DNA of 44,159 nucleotides. Origin: Pseudomonadota bacterium. GTDB taxonomy: Bacteria; Pseudomonadota; Gammaproteobacteria; Steroidobacterales; Woeseiaceae. Position numbers and translations under genes: made by a program. Position 1 is the stretch's first letter. The number at the start of each line of letters is the position of its first letter. Location of the stretch: positions 64,296 to 108,454 of the forward strand of contig JADFSP010000005.1 of assembly GCA_022560695.1 (NCBI GenBank), read 5' to 3'. The notes under the pieces are model-generated. The model saw nothing but the letters and a program-made list of their open reading frames with translations, was not told where the DNA came from and searched no databases. Positions 8,215-16,243 of the stretch are shown in pieces.

Positions 8215-8847
8215 TCAATCGGCCGCCGGGCCGAGGGCGTCCCGGATTATCGGCCAGGCGTTGTCGAGCAACAGGGGTTGTGCCGCGGCATTGGGGTGGA
8301 TGCCGTCTTTCTGCATGAGTTCTTCGTTGCGGGCCACGCCTTCCATGAAGAATTCGATCCACGAAATCGAATGTGTCTCGGCAATTTCGCGGTAGACATC
8401 CTCGAACAACTGCGTGTAACGCGCCCCGTAATTCGACGGAATGCGTATGCCGAGCAGCACCACTGCGGCGCCCGAGTCTTTGCTTGCCGTGACGATCTTT
8501 TCGAGATTGCCGCGCATGCGTGCCGGCGGAAAGCCGCGTAAACCGTCATTGCCGCCAAGCTCCAGGATTATCACGGACGGCCTGAACCTGGCGATGGCTT
8601 GGTCGATGCGCGCCGCGCCGCCCTCGGTCGTGTCGCCACTGATACTGGCGTTGACCACGCGATGTTCGTAACCTTGGTCGGTAAGCCGCGATTGCAACAA
8701 AGCGGCCCAGGATCGGTCAACGTCAATACCATAGCCCGAGCTCAGACTGTCGCCGAAGATCAGGACAGTTGGAGCATCTGCACCGTAGCCGTTGACGGTT
8801 ATCGCCGACAAGATCGGCAACAAAAAAAGAGTCGAAAATATTCGCAT
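8215..8847 (-). CDS. tesA: Multifunctional acyl-CoA thioesterase / lysophospholipase L1 / arylesterase
   Basis: TesA is a periplasmic SGNH hydrolase acting on acyl thioesters, lysophospholipids and aryl esters. The 210-aa precursor has a signal peptide (MRIFSTLFLLPILSAITVNG, cleaved around YGADA). The GDSLSSGYG block follows with nucleophile Ser34, then the block II/III residues in GGNDGLRG, and DGIHPNAAAQ with the catalytic Asp-His pair. Length and order match E. coli TesA. It is transcribed away from the ABC ATPase, as E. coli tesA is from ybbA. The two start codons overlap in CATG (8845-8848), so each 5' leader must run through the neighbour's coding sequence. Confidence 0.95.
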   Translation of the reverse strand: MRIFSTLFLLPILSAITVNGYGADAPTVLIFGDSLSSGYGIDVDRSWAALLQSRLTDQGYEHRVVNASISGDTTEGGAARIDQAIARFRPSVIILELGGNDGLRGFPPARMRGNLEKIVTASKDSGAAVVLLGIRIPSNYGARYTQLFEDVYREIAETHSISWIEFFMEGVARNEELMQKDGIHPNAAAQPLLLDNAWPIIRDALGPAAD

Positions 8848-9553
8848 GTCGAATCAGTCACGAGGTGACGCCGTTGTTCTGGCTGCACATCAACTAAGCA
8901 AACAGGTTAGCAGTCCCGAGGGCAGTCTGACCATATTGTCGAACGTCAGTTTTCGCATACTGGCGGGCGAGTCGGTCGCGGTCGTTGGTCCATCGGGCGC
9001 CGGCAAGTCGACACTGCTGGCGTTGCTGGCGGGCCTGGATCTGCCGAGCGATGGCCACGTCGAACTGAATGGCGCGAATCTGAGTGATCTCGACGAAGAT
9101 GGCCGCGCCCGTGTACGCGCCGAAAGTGTCGGATTCGTGTTCCAGTCATTTCATCTCGTGCCGTCGCTGAACGCGCTGGAAAACGTCATGTTGCCGCTCG
9201 AGCTGGCGGGCAGGAGCAACGCCCGCAGCGCCGCCCGCGGCATCATTGCCAAAGTCGGTCTCAAGGACCGCTGGAGCCACTATCCGGCGCAACTCTCGGG
9301 CGGTGAGAAGCAGCGCGTTGCGATCGCCCGTGCGTTCGCGACGGAACCGGCCGTGCTGTTTGCCGATGAGCCGACCGGTAATCTCGACAGTCGCACAGGC
9401 ACGACGATCATGGACATCATGTTCGAGCTCAATCGTTCCTCGTCGACGACATTGATACTCGTCACGCATGACAAAGGCCTGGCCGGGCGTTGCGAGCGCA
9501 TGCTAAGTCTCGACGCAGGCCTGCTGATCAGCGACTCGAAGGTGGCGTCGTGA
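8846..9553 (+). CDS. ybbA: ABC transporter ATP-binding protein (YbbA/LolD-like)
   Basis: The 235-aa ATPase of the MacB/LolD class has Walker A GPSGAGKS (residues 48-55), Q-loop VFQSFHLVPSLNALENV, signature LSGGEKQRVAIARA, Walker B AVLFADEPTGNLD and H-loop VTHD. It should energise the permease encoded next, which overlaps it by 4 bp (GTGA). The ATG at 8846 is chosen; the frame stays open to 8792 inside tesA on the other strand, so an earlier start cannot be excluded. Ribosome-binding sequence is weak. The neighbour tesA and the partner gene identify it as the YbbA-type component of a YbbAP system, whose substrate is not established. Confidence 0.93.
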   Translation: MSNQSRGDAVVLAAHQLSKQVSSPEGSLTILSNVSFRILAGESVAVVGPSGAGKSTLLALLAGLDLPSDGHVELNGANLSDLDEDGRARVRAESVGFVFQSFHLVPSLNALENVMLPLELAGRSNARSAARGIIAKVGLKDRWSHYPAQLSGGEKQRVAIARAFATEPAVLFADEPTGNLDSRTGTTIMDIMFELNRSSSTTLILVTHDKGLAGRCERMLSLDAGLLISDSKVAS

Positions 9554-12045
9554 GGGCGTTGTCCTTCGCCATGCGCAGCTTCGGGCGCGAACTGCGCTCG
9601 GGAGAGGTCATGGTGCTGCTCGCCGCCGTGATCCTGGCCGTTTCGGCATTGACGGCCGTTGGCTTCCTGACGGATCGCATTGGCAAGGCCGTCGCGCGTC
9701 AGGCCAACGAAGTACTCGCGGCCGATCTGCGGCTGAGATCGCAGGATCCGATCCCGGAGCTGTGGCGGGACATGGCGACCGACTACGATTTGCGCACGGC
9801 GGACATCGTCCTGTTTCCGACCGTCGTATTCGCCGGCGATGACAGTGCGCTATCGACGGTCCTGGCCGTCAGCAACGGCTATCCACTTCGCGGTTCTGTG
9901 CGTATCGCCGATCATCTCTTCAGCGAACAGCGCGAGGCAAGCGGCATTCCAGGTCCCGGCGAGGTGTGGGCGGACAGTGCGCTATTGGGCCGCGTCGGGG
10001 CGGACGTGGGCGATTCGCTGGCCGTCGGGGAACTGCATTTGCGCATTGCGGCCGTCGTGACATACCGCCCGGATCAGTCGATCGGCTTCGCGTCGCTGGC
10101 GCCGTCGCTGCTCATGAACATCGACGACATTTCCGCGAGCGGCCTGGTCGGCGAGGGCAGCCGTGTTCGATACTCATTGCTCGTCGCGGGGGATGAGGCT
10201 GACGTCAGCGCATTCAATGACGCGATTCAGGATGAGCTGCCCGGCTCGGTGCGTGTGCGCAACCAGGAAGAGTCCGGTGAGCGTGCCGCCAATGCGGCCA
10301 ATCGCGCACAACGCTTCCTGTCGCTGACGACCATCATCAGCCTGCTGCTGAGTGCCGTTGCCGTCGCGATGTCGGCACGGCGCTTCGCACACCGGCGCAT
10401 GGACACGGTTGCGCTGATGAAGAGCCTCGGCGCGACGCAGCGCTTTGTTATCTCGGTCGCACTCGTGCAACTCGTGATGCTGGGTGTTATCGGCGTTATC
10501 GCGGGCAGCGCCGTCGGCTTCGTGGCCGAAGAATTATTGTCCTGGATTCTGACCGACATCATCGGGGGCGACCTGCCGGCCCCGGGCATCATGCCAGTGG
10601 TACTCGCGAGCGGCAGCGCGATGGTGCTGCTGGTCGGCTTCGCGCTGCCGTCGCTGATCCAGCTCAGAAACACGCCCCCGCTGCGCGTATTGCGGCACGA
10701 CGCGATGCCGCCGTCGCCGTCCCGCATCCTCGTCGCGGGCCTGTCGCTGGCTGCGGTGGCGGCACTGCTGTATCGCTCGGTTGGCGACGCGGCCATGCTC
10801 GTCATCCTGCTCGGCGGCATCGTCGTGATTACCACGGCCCTGTACGTCGTCGGCCGCGGCCTCGTTGCATTGATGGGATATTTTCGCTCCGGCGTCGGCG
10901 TCGCGTGGCGTTACGGGCTCGCCAACGTGGCGCGGCGTGGCCGCGCCAGTGCCGTGCAGGTCGTGGCGTTCGGCCTCGGGTTGACGGTGCTGTTGCTACT
11001 GACGCTGGTGCGGACGGACCTTCTCGAGAGCTGGCGGGCCACGCTTGACGAGGACGCGCCAAATCACTTCCTGATCAACATTCAGCGCAGCGAGCGCGAC
11101 TCTGTTGCCAACATCATGAAATCGCAGGGCGTCGGTGTGCCCGATTTCGCGCCACTGGTTCGCGCCAGGATGACAATGATCAATGGCGTATCGGTGAAGA
11201 AGCGCGCCTACCCCGAAGCGGATGCGCGGCGGTTCGTCAGCCGCGAGCAAAACCTGTCGTGGGCGTCGACGCTCAGTTCGAGCAACGAGATCATCGCAGG
11301 CGAGTGGTGGCCAGCCGGCTACAAGGGTGTGCCGCTCGTATCGATCGAGGAAGAGGTTGCGGCGGAGACCGGGCTCACGCTTGGCGATCGCCTGCAATTC
11401 GAGATCGCCGGCCAGGAACTCGAGGCGAAAATTACCAGCATTCGCAAGATCAACTGGGACTCGTTTCAACCGAATTTCTTCCTCGTGCTGTCGCCGGGCG
11501 CGCTGGATGACTATCCGGCGACCTTCATCGCGAGCATGCGTGTCGAGCCGGACGAGCGAGCCGTGCTGCTCGATCTTGTTCGAGCGCACCCGACGATCTC
11601 GGTCATCGATCTCGATTCGATATTGCAGCAGGTGCGCGGCATCATCGACAAGGCCAGCCTCGCAGTGGAGGCGGTTTTCATTTTTACGCTCGCGGCTGGC
11701 GTCGCGGTGCTGTTCGCGGCGGTGCAATCGACAATCGACGAGCGCAGATTCGAAAGTGCGATGCTGCGCGCCCTCGGCGCGACCAGGCGAACCGTGTTCT
11801 CGGGCGTCATGGCCGAGTTCGCGGCGCTCGGTATCGCGGCGGGCATACTCGCGTCGGCCGGAGCGTCGATTCTTGCAGCCGTCATTGCCGTGGAGCTGTT
11901 CGAGCTGCCGTACACATTCAGTCCGCTGCTGTGGATCGTGGGCGTCACGGCCGGCCTCGTCGTCGTCTGCGCGAGCGGGTATTTCGCGGCGCGCAGTGCC
12001 GTCGATTCTTCGCCCATTGACGTGCTGCGAGGTACGCCGGCATGA
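9550..12045 (+). CDS. ybbP: ABC transporter permease of the YbbP/FtsX type
   Basis: The 831-aa membrane protein starts at GTG 9550, overlapping the ATPase stop. It shows an N-terminal membrane segment (VLLAAVILAVSALTAVGF), a large extracytoplasmic domain, and one FtsX-type block of three segments around residues 260-400. Two central hydrophobic segments and a second periplasmic domain follow. A second FtsX block at the C-terminus has ESAMLRALGATRRTVFSGV and ends near DVLRGTPA. The equivalent motif in the first block is VALMKSLGATQRFVISV. This two-block layout and length match E. coli YbbP. Proteins of this kind usually act as mechanotransmitters or lipid/lipoprotein extractors; no substrate can be read from the sequence. 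Confidence 0.92.
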   Translation: MRALSFAMRSFGRELRSGEVMVLLAAVILAVSALTAVGFLTDRIGKAVARQANEVLAADLRLRSQDPIPELWRDMATDYDLRTADIVLFPTVVFAGDDSALSTVLAVSNGYPLRGSVRIADHLFSEQREASGIPGPGEVWADSALLGRVGADVGDSLAVGELHLRIAAVVTYRPDQSIGFASLAPSLLMNIDDISASGLVGEGSRVRYSLLVAGDEADVSAFNDAIQDELPGSVRVRNQEESGERAANAANRAQRFLSLTTIISLLLSAVAVAMSARRFAHRRMDTVALMKSLGATQRFVISVALVQLVMLGVIGVIAGSAVGFVAEELLSWILTDIIGGDLPAPGIMPVVLASGSAMVLLVGFALPSLIQLRNTPPLRVLRHDAMPPSPSRILVAGLSLAAVAALLYRSVGDAAMLVILLGGIVVITTALYVVGRGLVALMGYFRSGVGVAWRYGLANVARRGRASAVQVVAFGLGLTVLLLLTLVRTDLLESWRATLDEDAPNHFLINIQRSERDSVANIMKSQGVGVPDFAPLVRARMTMINGVSVKKRAYPEADARRFVSREQNLSWASTLSSSNEIIAGEWWPAGYKGVPLVSIEEEVAAETGLTLGDRLQFEIAGQELEAKITSIRKINWDSFQPNFFLVLSPGALDDYPATFIASMRVEPDERAVLLDLVRAHPTISVIDLDSILQQVRGIIDKASLAVEAVFIFTLAAGVAVLFAAVQSTIDERRFESAMLRALGATRRTVFSGVMAEFAALGIAAGILASAGASILAAVIAVELFELPYTFSPLLWIVGVTAGLVVVCASGYFAARSAVDSSPIDVLRGTPA

Positions 12046-12079
12046 ATGGCGAGAAGCGTTCCCGCGACACCGCCTCTGA

Positions 12080-13033
12080 TCACACGACCCGGTTGCGCTC
12101 CTGACCGTCAACGAAGGCCCTGGTGTTCGCCGCCAGCTCATCGATCGCGTTCTGTCGTGCCGCGTCAGTCGCCCAGGCGATGTGCGGCGTGACGATAAGA
12201 TTACTTCCCTCATATTCGAGCAGCGGATCGCCGCTGACGGGAGGCTCTTCGGGCAGCACATCAATCGCGGCCGCGCCGATATCGCCGTTCGCCAATGCGT
12301 GCACAAGTGCCGCGGAATCGACAAGTCCGCCACGCGCGGTATTGATCAGCACGGCATCCTGCTTCATGCGCCGGAACGCGTGGGCGTCGAACAGATTGCG
12401 TGTCGCGTCGTTGAGCGGACAGTGCAGCGAGATCACATCCGACTCGGCAAGCAACTGCTCGAACGATACGCGCCCTTCGCCGATGGCATTCGACCCCGCA
12501 CGCGCGGACACGAGCACGCGCATTCCGAATTCATGCGCAATCCGGGCGACGCCGCGGCCGAGATCGCCGTAGCCAACGATGCTGAGCGTCATTGCGGACA
12601 ATTCACGAACAGGGTGCAGCAGCGGGCAGAAGTCGTCGGAGCGCTGCCAGTCACCTGCACGCACCGATTCATGATAACGAGACAGGCTGTGCGAGAGCGT
12701 CAACAGCACGCCGAATACATGTTCAACGACCGACTGCGTGCAATACGCGCGTATGTTACTGACAGCGATGCCGTGTCGTTTTGCGCTATCGAGGTCTATG
12801 TTGTCCGTGCCGGTCGCCGTCAGGCCGATGAAACGCAATTTGCCGGCCCACTGCAGCAGATCCCGGGTCAGGCGAATCTTGTTCGTATAAACAATATCGG
12901 CGTCCGCGATTCGATCAGCGACCTGGGTAGCGTCAGTGACGTCGAAAATAACGAGTTCGCCAACGATGCTGCGCAGCGCATCGAGATCGAGGTCGGGGCC
13001 CATCGTGGCAAAGTCGAGAAACACGGCTTTCAT
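12080..13033 (-). CDS. D-2-hydroxyacid dehydrogenase (glycerate dehydrogenase-like)
   Basis: The 317-aa protein is an NAD-dependent D-isomer-specific 2-hydroxyacid dehydrogenase. The Rossmann loop VGYGDLGRGVARIA, the catalytic-arginine segment INTARGGLVD, the Glu in DVLPEEPP, and the His in TPHIAWAT are all visible. The early GLTATGTDNIDLDSAKRHGIAVSN stretch is close to HprA hydroxypyruvate reductase / glycerate dehydrogenases. The start is ATG 13033 (MKAVFLDFATMG); an upstream GTG-like extension adds 16 residues without homology. It is divergent from the YcgN-like gene, with 36 bp between starts. The exact substrate is not decidable. Confidence 0.88.
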   Translation of the reverse strand: MKAVFLDFATMGPDLDLDALRSIVGELVIFDVTDATQVADRIADADIVYTNKIRLTRDLLQWAGKLRFIGLTATGTDNIDLDSAKRHGIAVSNIRAYCTQSVVEHVFGVLLTLSHSLSRYHESVRAGDWQRSDDFCPLLHPVRELSAMTLSIVGYGDLGRGVARIAHEFGMRVLVSARAGSNAIGEGRVSFEQLLAESDVISLHCPLNDATRNLFDAHAFRRMKQDAVLINTARGGLVDSAALVHALANGDIGAAAIDVLPEEPPVSGDPLLEYEGSNLIVTPHIAWATDAARQNAIDELAANTRAFVDGQERNRVV

Positions 13034-13069
13034 TGCGTTTTGGGTTACCCTGCAGCAAAGCCGTAGACG

Positions 13070-13507
13070 ATGAACGATCAATTCTGGAAACGCAAATCAC
13101 TGTCCGAGATGACGACCGAAGAATGGGAGTCTCTCTGCGATGGCTGTGCGCTGTGTTGCATGCACAAGATCGAAGACGAAGAGACAGGCGAAGTCTTTTA
13201 CACGGATCTCGCCTGCCGCTTGCTCGATCTGCAAACCTGCCGGTGCACGGATTACGCGAACCGAGCGAAGAAAGTAGCCGACTGCCTCGTGCTTACAGCC
13301 GACGATCCGGAACCGTTCCACTGGCTGCCGGCGAGCTGTGCCTACCGGCGGCTGGCAAACGGTCAGGACCTGCCCGAGTGGCACCCGCTGCTAACCGGAC
13401 GAGCGGAGTCCGTGCACGAAGCGGGCATATCGGTGCGCGGCAACGCGGTGTCCGGACGCGACGCCGATGACTGGACAGTTGCGCAGAAGCTTGCTGATTC
13501 GAATTGA
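13070..13507 (+). CDS. ycgN: YcgN-family cysteine-cluster protein (UPF0260)
   Basis: The 145-aa protein belongs to the YcgN/UPF0260 group. Cysteines 23, 26, 29 and 30 form CDGCALCC, followed by a second cysteine set in [17 protein letters not shown] and later ADCLVL and ASCAYR. The family is related to putative zinc- or iron-chelating (YkgJ-type) proteins; molecular function is unknown. The ATG at 13070 directly precedes the conserved start ([14 protein letters not shown]). It is the first gene of a plus-strand run continuing into the flavoprotein gene 36 bp downstream. Confidence 0.9.
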   Translation: MNDQFWKRKSLSEMTTEEWESLCDGCALCCMHKIEDEETGEVFYTDLACRLLDLQTCRCTDYANRAKKVADCLVLTADDPEPFHWLPASCAYRRLANGQDLPEWHPLLTGRAESVHEAGISVRGNAVSGRDADDWTVAQKLADSN

Positions 13508-13543
13508 CATACCGGCAGGATGCGCGGCCTCAAAGGAGGTGCT

Positions 13544-14233
13544 GTGAGCAGTTACCCAACGATTCCACTACCCGATTATCGCGAGTACCCGGTCGCTGAG
13601 ATGCGGCGGAGAATTAATGCGTTCTATGCCGAGGTCAACCGCCGCCGCACGGTTCGGGAGTTTTCCAACCGGCCGGTGCCGCGCGAGATCATAGAGACGG
13701 CATTCAAGGCGGCGAGCACGGCGCCGAGCGGCGCGAACCTGCAACCGTGGCACTTCGTTGCGGTCAGCGCTGCTGCCACGAAGAAAAAGATTCGTGTGGC
13801 GGCTGAAATCGAGGAGCGTGAATTCTATGCTCATCGCGCCTCACCCGAGTGGCTGGAAGCCCTGACACCACTCGGCACCGACTCGAACAAGCCATTTCTC
13901 GAGACGGCACCGTACCTGATCGCCGTGTTCCTGCAGAAATACGGCCGGCTCGAAGATGGCCGCAAGGTCAAGCATTACTACCCGACCGAGTCGACCGGAA
14001 TTGCCGCCGGGATCCTGATAACGGCATTGCACCACGCGGGACTCGTCTGCCTGACGCACACACCAAGCCCGATGAAATTTCTGAATGAGATACTGGGAAG
14101 ACCGAAAAGTGAACGACCGTTTCTGTTGCTCGTAACGGGCTACCCTGCCGATGACGCACGGGTTCCGGATATCAAGAGGAAGCCACTGCATGAATTTGCG
14201 AGCTTTGTCGACGACCAGTCACAGGCACCCTGA
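13544..14233 (+). CDS. Nitroreductase-fold flavoprotein resembling iodotyrosine deiodinase
   Basis: The 229-aa protein has the FMN-binding RRRTVREF (33-40), the [14 protein letters not shown] block (59-72) and [12 protein letters not shown]. It tracks animal iodotyrosine deiodinase through regions absent from ordinary nitroreductases, including [19 protein letters not shown] and the C-terminal VPDIKRKPL. Aligned from memory with human IYD, the substrate-clamping lid residues Glu157, Tyr161 and Lys182 correspond to Glu91, Tyr95 and Lys116 here. That suggests reductive dehalogenation of halotyrosines with FMN. The start is GTG 13544 with a very strong AAAGGAGG 4 bp upstream, rather than the in-frame ATG at 13520. 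A decayed copy of part of this gene lies at 16120-16227. Confidence 0.87.
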   Translation: MSSYPTIPLPDYREYPVAEMRRRINAFYAEVNRRRTVREFSNRPVPREIIETAFKAASTAPSGANLQPWHFVAVSAAATKKKIRVAAEIEEREFYAHRASPEWLEALTPLGTDSNKPFLETAPYLIAVFLQKYGRLEDGRKVKHYYPTESTGIAAGILITALHHAGLVCLTHTPSPMKFLNEILGRPKSERPFLLLVTGYPADDARVPDIKRKPLHEFASFVDDQSQAP

Positions 14234-14261
14234 AGCGGACATCGCTTCTGAGGCTTGTTAG

Positions 14262-14285
14262 TCTCCCCGGTTCCTTTTGGGGAGA
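14262..14285 (+). promoter_or_regulatory. Hairpin sequestering the ribosome-binding site of the P1 peptidase gene
   Basis: TCTCCCC (14262-14268) pairs perfectly with GGGGAGA (14279-14285) around a 10-nt loop. The second arm contains the only Shine-Dalgarno sequence for the ATG at 14291. The hairpin follows the previous stop by 28 bp and has no T-run, so it looks more like translational control than a terminator. This role is inferred. Confidence 0.45.
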
Positions 14286-14290
14286 ATCAA

Positions 14291-15478
14291 ATGATTACTG
14301 CCGCATGCCGCCGCCGGGCGAAGGACTTCTTACTCGTAGTCGGATGCATAATTCCGCTTATCGCAGCCGGTCAGGACGAGCCGCGCGCCAGGGATCTGGG
14401 GATTCCGTTCGCGGGCACGACCGGCCCGCTCAATGCTATCACCGACGTTGCCGGCGTTACGGTCGGGCACACCACACTGATTTCAGGAGACGGGAAGCTG
14501 GACGTCGGATCTGGCCCGGTCAGGACCGGCGTCACGGTCGTACATCCTCGTGGCAAGAAATACGATCCTGTCTTTTCCGGCTGGTATGCACTGAACGGCA
14601 ATGGAGAAATGACCGGGACAACATGGGTCGAAGAGTCGGGGTTTCTCGAAGGACCGGTCGTGATTACAAACACCCATAGCGTCGGAGTTGCTCGCGACGC
14701 GACTATCGAATGGCAATATGCGAACAACTTATTCGATCCCCTGCCTGATGACCCCGACGTTTTCTGGTCGCTTCCGGTCGTTGCTGAAACTTACGATGGG
14801 GATCTTAATGACATTAACGGTTTTCATGTCACCAAAGAGCACGTCATTGACGCATTGGAGTCGGCAAAATCGGGCCCTGTTGCCGAAGGCAACGTAGGTG
14901 GTGGTACCGGGATGATCTGCCATCAGTTCAAAGGTGGCATCGGTACCGCGTCGCGACAATTGAAAATTCTGGATCGAGATTACACCGTGGGCATTCTGGT
15001 TCAGGCGAACTACGGATCCAGGGAAACACTTACGATCGCCGGCGTGCCGCTGGGCGACAAGCTGTCTGATCTCATGCCTGCATTCAGACCAAAAGACCGA
15101 AGCACCGGTTCAATCATCGTCGTCGTTGCCACGGATGCGCCGTTGATGCCGCACCAGCTGGAGAGACTGGCGAGACGCGTACCGATCGGCATTTCCAAGG
15201 TAGGCGGATATGCATCGAACGGCTCCGGAGATATTTTTATCGCGTTCTCCACCGCCAATCCTGGCGCCGCCGCAAGAGACGGGCTCCTGAAAATCGAGAT
15301 TCTGCCGAACGACGCAATGAGCCCGTTATTCCTGGCGACGGCACAAGCGACGGAAGAGGCCATTGTCAATGCGCTGATAGCGGCAAAGACGATGGTGGGA
15401 ATCAACGGCAATACCGTGTACGCGCTGCCGCATGATCGATTGATCGATATATTGAGGGAGTACAAGCGAATTCCGTAG
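14291..15478 (+). CDS. Secreted P1-family peptidase (DmpA / beta-aminopeptidase type)
   Basis: The 395-aa precursor has an N-terminal signal sequence (basic RRRAKDF, then FLLVVGCIIPLIAAG), pointing to the periplasm. The mature part begins GIPFAGTTGPLNAITDVAGVTVG, the hallmark of peptidase family S58 (DmpA, BapA, L-aminopeptidase D-Ala-esterase). These N-terminal-nucleophile enzymes cut themselves before a serine. Here the STGSIIVVVATDAPL motif places that cleavage before Ser274, giving alpha and beta chains. GGGTGMICHQFKGGIGTASR is the conserved glycine-rich motif. The ATG at 14291 has GGGGAG 6 bp upstream, buried in a hairpin. Members release N-terminal D- or L-residues or beta-amino acids; substrate is not predictable here. 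Confidence 0.92.
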   Translation: MITAACRRRAKDFLLVVGCIIPLIAAGQDEPRARDLGIPFAGTTGPLNAITDVAGVTVGHTTLISGDGKLDVGSGPVRTGVTVVHPRGKKYDPVFSGWYALNGNGEMTGTTWVEESGFLEGPVVITNTHSVGVARDATIEWQYANNLFDPLPDDPDVFWSLPVVAETYDGDLNDINGFHVTKEHVIDALESAKSGPVAEGNVGGGTGMICHQFKGGIGTASRQLKILDRDYTVGILVQANYGSRETLTIAGVPLGDKLSDLMPAFRPKDRSTGSIIVVVATDAPLMPHQLERLARRVPIGISKVGGYASNGSGDIFIAFSTANPGAAARDGLLKIEILPNDAMSPLFLATAQATEEAIVNALIAAKTMVGINGNTVYALPHDRLIDILREYKRIP

Positions 15479-15538
15479 CCGTTAGCTGTCTGTCGGACTC
15501 CGGGATCGTCTGGATTTTCCCGCCTCGGAATCTCGCGC

Positions 15539-15567
15539 TTGACGGCGACTTGCGCTGGCGCGAAAAT
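15539..15567 (+). promoter_or_regulatory. Possible sigma-70 promoter of the lipoprotein gene
   Basis: TTGACG (15539-15544) and GAAAAT (15562-15567) are 17 bp apart and lie 23 bp before the ATG at 15591, in a 112-bp gap. The -35 is good and the -10 mediocre. This gap otherwise holds nothing recognisable. Confidence 0.35.
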
Positions 15568-15590
15568 CTGCCGACTTGATGGAGGCGATC

Positions 15591-16076
15591 ATGAAATCAA
15601 TTACTCTTTTCTTTCTCGTTGCAATTTTCCTTAGCTTCGGCTGCGCGCCGCCGGCGTCAGAGTCCACGGCCGTCGATCTCGAGAGCGAACGTGACGCGCT
15701 CATGGCGGTTGACAAAGCCTGGTCGGAATCGATAGACGACACCGATGCATTCCTGTCATTCATTGCGGAGGATGCCTACTTCATGCCATTCGGCGCTCCG
15801 CTCGCTCGAGGAGACGCGATTCGCACCACGTGGGAAGGTCTCGCCTCCATGCCCGGATTCGATCTCCACTGGCAAGCGACGACCGCCGAGGTAGCAGCCT
15901 CCGGCGACATCGGTTACACCATCGGAACGTTCGAGCTCACCGCCGAGCATGACGGCACTGCGATGCTCACCGAGGGGAAGTACGTGACGGTCTGGCACAA
16001 GCAAGCCGATGGATCGTGGAAAATGCAGGTCGACTGCTTCAACGCCAACGGGCCGCCGACAGCCGCCGACGGTTGA
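15591..16076 (+). CDS. SnoaL/DUF4440-like lipoprotein
   Basis: The 161-aa precursor starts MKSITLFFLVAIFLSFGC and carries a lipobox ending at Cys18, so a lipid-anchored envelope protein is predicted. The rest is one NTF2-like domain of the DUF4440/SnoaL kind, with segments ALMAVDKAWSES, DAFLSFIAEDAYFMP, GDIGYTIGTFEL and KYVTVWHKQADGSWK. Such domains bind small molecules or act as isomerases/cyclases; no activity can be assigned. ATG 15591 is preferred over ATG 15576 because TGGAGGCG lies correctly before it and the signal peptide starts there. Confidence 0.85.
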   Translation: MKSITLFFLVAIFLSFGCAPPASESTAVDLESERDALMAVDKAWSESIDDTDAFLSFIAEDAYFMPFGAPLARGDAIRTTWEGLASMPGFDLHWQATTAEVAASGDIGYTIGTFELTAEHDGTAMLTEGKYVTVWHKQADGSWKMQVDCFNANGPPTAADG

Positions 16077-16119
16077 TATCTGGCGATTTCGGGGACAAAG
16101 GACTGCCGGCTCCGCGCGT

Positions 16120-16227
16120 CCCAGCCAATCGACTTCGGGAAGGCCACCGGGATATTGATAATGGCATTGCACTGCGCGGGACTCGGTTGCCTGACGCACA
16201 GATCCCGGATATCAAGAGGAAGCCGCG
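16120..16227 (+). pseudogene. Remnant of a second iodotyrosine-deiodinase-like gene
   Basis: Bases 16147-16200 match 14007-14060 of the flavoprotein gene with only a few substitutions (CCGGGAT..TGATAA.GGCATTGCAC..CGCGGGACTCG). Bases 16201-16225 match 14161-14185 (GGATATCAAGAGGAAGCC). The roughly 100 bp in between is missing. The missing part is bounded in the intact gene by TGACGCAC at 14052-14059 and 14153-14160, a direct repeat that could have mediated the deletion. Similarity fades before about 16120. It lies after the lipoprotein gene and 16 bp beyond the ppc stop, and has no intact reading frame. A tandem duplication followed by decay is the simplest reading. Confidence 0.8.
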
Positions 16228-16243
16228 AATGGGCCGGCAAAAA

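Noticed and set aside
12042..12104. 20-codon ORF overlapping the permease stop by ATGA
   Set aside because: The overlap suggests a lost third gene of the transporter operon, but the peptide is too short to identify and runs into the opposing dehydrogenase gene.
10996..12333. 445-codon open frame on the minus strand opposite the permease gene
   Set aside because: It is antisense to well-supported coding sequence (YbbP-type permease and 2-hydroxyacid dehydrogenase), is Arg/His rich and shows no domain; a codon-bias shadow.
12182..13066. 294-codon plus-strand frame opposite the 2-hydroxyacid dehydrogenase
   Set aside because: The minus-strand protein has complete Rossmann and catalytic motifs; this frame has none.
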